64,000 nucleotides of DNA. Origin: Clostridium sp. MD294 (GTDB taxonomy: Bacteria; Bacillota; Clostridia; Lachnospirales; Anaerotignaceae). Location: NCBI RefSeq assembly GCF_000364165.2, contig NZ_CP097810.1:1240001-1304000 (forward strand). The letters run 5' to 3'. Below, in pieces: positions 63,315-64,000 of this stretch. Each line of letters starts with the position of its first letter. The stretch's first letter is position 1. Made by a program: the position numbers and the translations under genes. Under the pieces are notes generated by a model. That model was not told the DNA's origin, searched no databases, and saw nothing but the letters and a program-made list of their open reading frames with translations.

Positions 63315-63343
63315 TTGACAAATATTGTCTGTTGTTGTATAAC
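63315..63343 (+). promoter_or_regulatory. Promoter of the divergent exported protein
   Basis: TTGACA (63315-63320), a 17-bp spacer and TATAAC (63338-63343), about 74 bases before the TTG start at 63417. Confidence 0.75.
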
Positions 63344-63416
63344 TATAGTATATTTGTATTATTAAAATAGTATATGTTGGTTCTATACTGTTTTTTATGT
63401 GAAAGGAGAGGTTTTT

Positions 63417-64000
63417 TTGAAAGGATTATTTTTATTATTGAGTACGTTTATGTTATCTAATTCTTTAGATGCTGGAGAAAATACTACAAAAACAATAGGA
63501 GATATTACATATAATACTGCTGATATTCAGCTTTCAGAACAGAGTGATGAAGAAGTATATGAGGTATTAAAACAAGTGTATGAAAATACAGGAAGTATTC
63601 CAAAAGGTGCTGTGGGAGCAAAAATATATGTTAAAACAAAAGAACAATTACAACAACAAGAAAATGGAATTATAGAAAAAGAAATTTCAGATAATACAGA
63701 AAGTCAATCGGCAATACAAAAAAATAATATTGCTACAGAAAAATATACTGTTGCATTACTTGATAATATGACATATAAAATAAATGGCAATGATGTAGAA
63801 CTTTATTATGATGGTAATTATATAGGAGAAATAAAGTGTTATACCATTTATGATGATGTTAATTTATATGAAGAACTAAAAAATGGAGATTTTGGAAAAG
63901 TAGTTGATATTTGTTTCAATACATTAGGATATATTGATGAAAAGCAAAGAGAAATAGAATATATGGCAAGTAGTGGGGTACATTGTGATATTGCTATTTG
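63417..64000 (+). CDS. Exported protein of unknown function (partial, 3' end outside window)
   Basis: 194 residues visible from a TTG at 63417, preceded by AAAGGAGAGG. A short hydrophobic start (GLFLLLSTFMLSNSLDAG) looks like a signal peptide. The mature part is acidic: a stretch rich in Glu, Gln and Lys around residues 20-115, then VALLDNMTYKINGNDVELYY and DVNLYEELKNGDFGKVVDIC. The frame stays open to the right edge. No family recognised. It is divergent from the XRE-cupin gene and has its own promoter, so it may not belong to the glycyl-radical locus. Confidence 0.75.
   Translation, partial: MKGLFLLLSTFMLSNSLDAGENTTKTIGDITYNTADIQLSEQSDEEVYEVLKQVYENTGSIPKGAVGAKIYVKTKEQLQQQENGIIEKEISDNTESQSAIQKNNIATEKYTVALLDNMTYKINGNDVELYYDGNYIGEIKCYTIYDDVNLYEELKNGDFGKVVDICFNTLGYIDEKQREIEYMASSGVHCDIAI

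Overview
The window is very AT-rich by eye, uses Shine-Dalgarno sequences of the AGGAGG type with ATG, TTG and GTG starts, and carries oxygen-sensitive glycyl-radical enzymes, a BlaI/BlaR pair, XRE regulators and a Tn1549-like conjugation module. It is most likely from a low-GC anaerobic member of the Clostridia, plausibly a Lachnospiraceae-like gut bacterium. No rRNA or tRNA gene is visible, so the species cannot be fixed.

Layout. (1) 1-5.3 kb is a regulatory zone: an Agr-type histidine kinase (cut by the left edge) and LytTR regulator coupled to an XRE regulator; two copies of a two-gene XRE module flanking a Lys-rich coiled-coil gene; and a type I toxin-antitoxin locus whose 37-residue holin-like toxin faces a convergent antisense RNA. 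(2) 5.1-44.2 kb, almost all on the minus strand, is an integrative conjugative element (ICE) backbone. In transcription order it runs ParA, ParB, RepA, a membrane protein, sortase, a split Cna-B surface adhesin, a DNA methyltransferase, PcfB, VirD4, Maff2 (VirB2-like), VirB6, a hypothetical protein, PrgI (VirB3-like), VirB4, a bifunctional cell-wall hydrolase, a radical SAM protein, DUF4315, DUF4366, TopB, a TIGR04076/DUF169 cargo pair, a 2511-residue methylase-helicase, MobC and a MOBP relaxase. A TnpV gene with its own ribosome-binding site lies inside the giant gene in another frame. Strong hairpin terminators divide the series into blocks. No intact integrase or excisionase is visible. (3) 44.3-48.4 kb, plus strand, looks like a degraded mobilizable element: a tyrosine-recombinase C-terminal remnant, a nested palindrome, a CHC2 primase, an SF3/D5 helicase, iteron-like repeats, an oriT-like inverted repeat and a MobA/MobL relaxase whose family-aligned start is ATA. 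(4) 48.6-51.7 kb is an OmpR/HisKA two-component system with a downstream exported protein, probably its target. (5) 51.7-59.3 kb is decayed chromosomal or island DNA: fragments of tuf and of an EAL domain, a MarR regulator, an uninterrupted 43-copy octanucleotide repeat behind a ribosome-binding site, a chemotaxis receptor and a BlaR1/BlaI-like pair with two operator copies. A 60-bp direct repeat (about 83% identical) sits at both ends of this segment. (6) 59.3-64 kb is a metabolic locus: a glycyl-radical enzyme, its activase and an XRE-cupin regulator, followed by a divergent exported protein cut by the right edge.

How it works together. ParA/ParB/RepA would maintain the excised element; MobA/MobC with the giant methylase-helicase and TopB would process DNA; VirD4 and PcfB would couple it to a VirB2/3/4/6 channel, with the NlpC/P60 hydrolase opening the wall and sortase plus adhesin handling cell contact. 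The smaller relaxase element may use this machinery in trans. Apart from direct sequence features, functions are inferred from recognised families; no searches were run.
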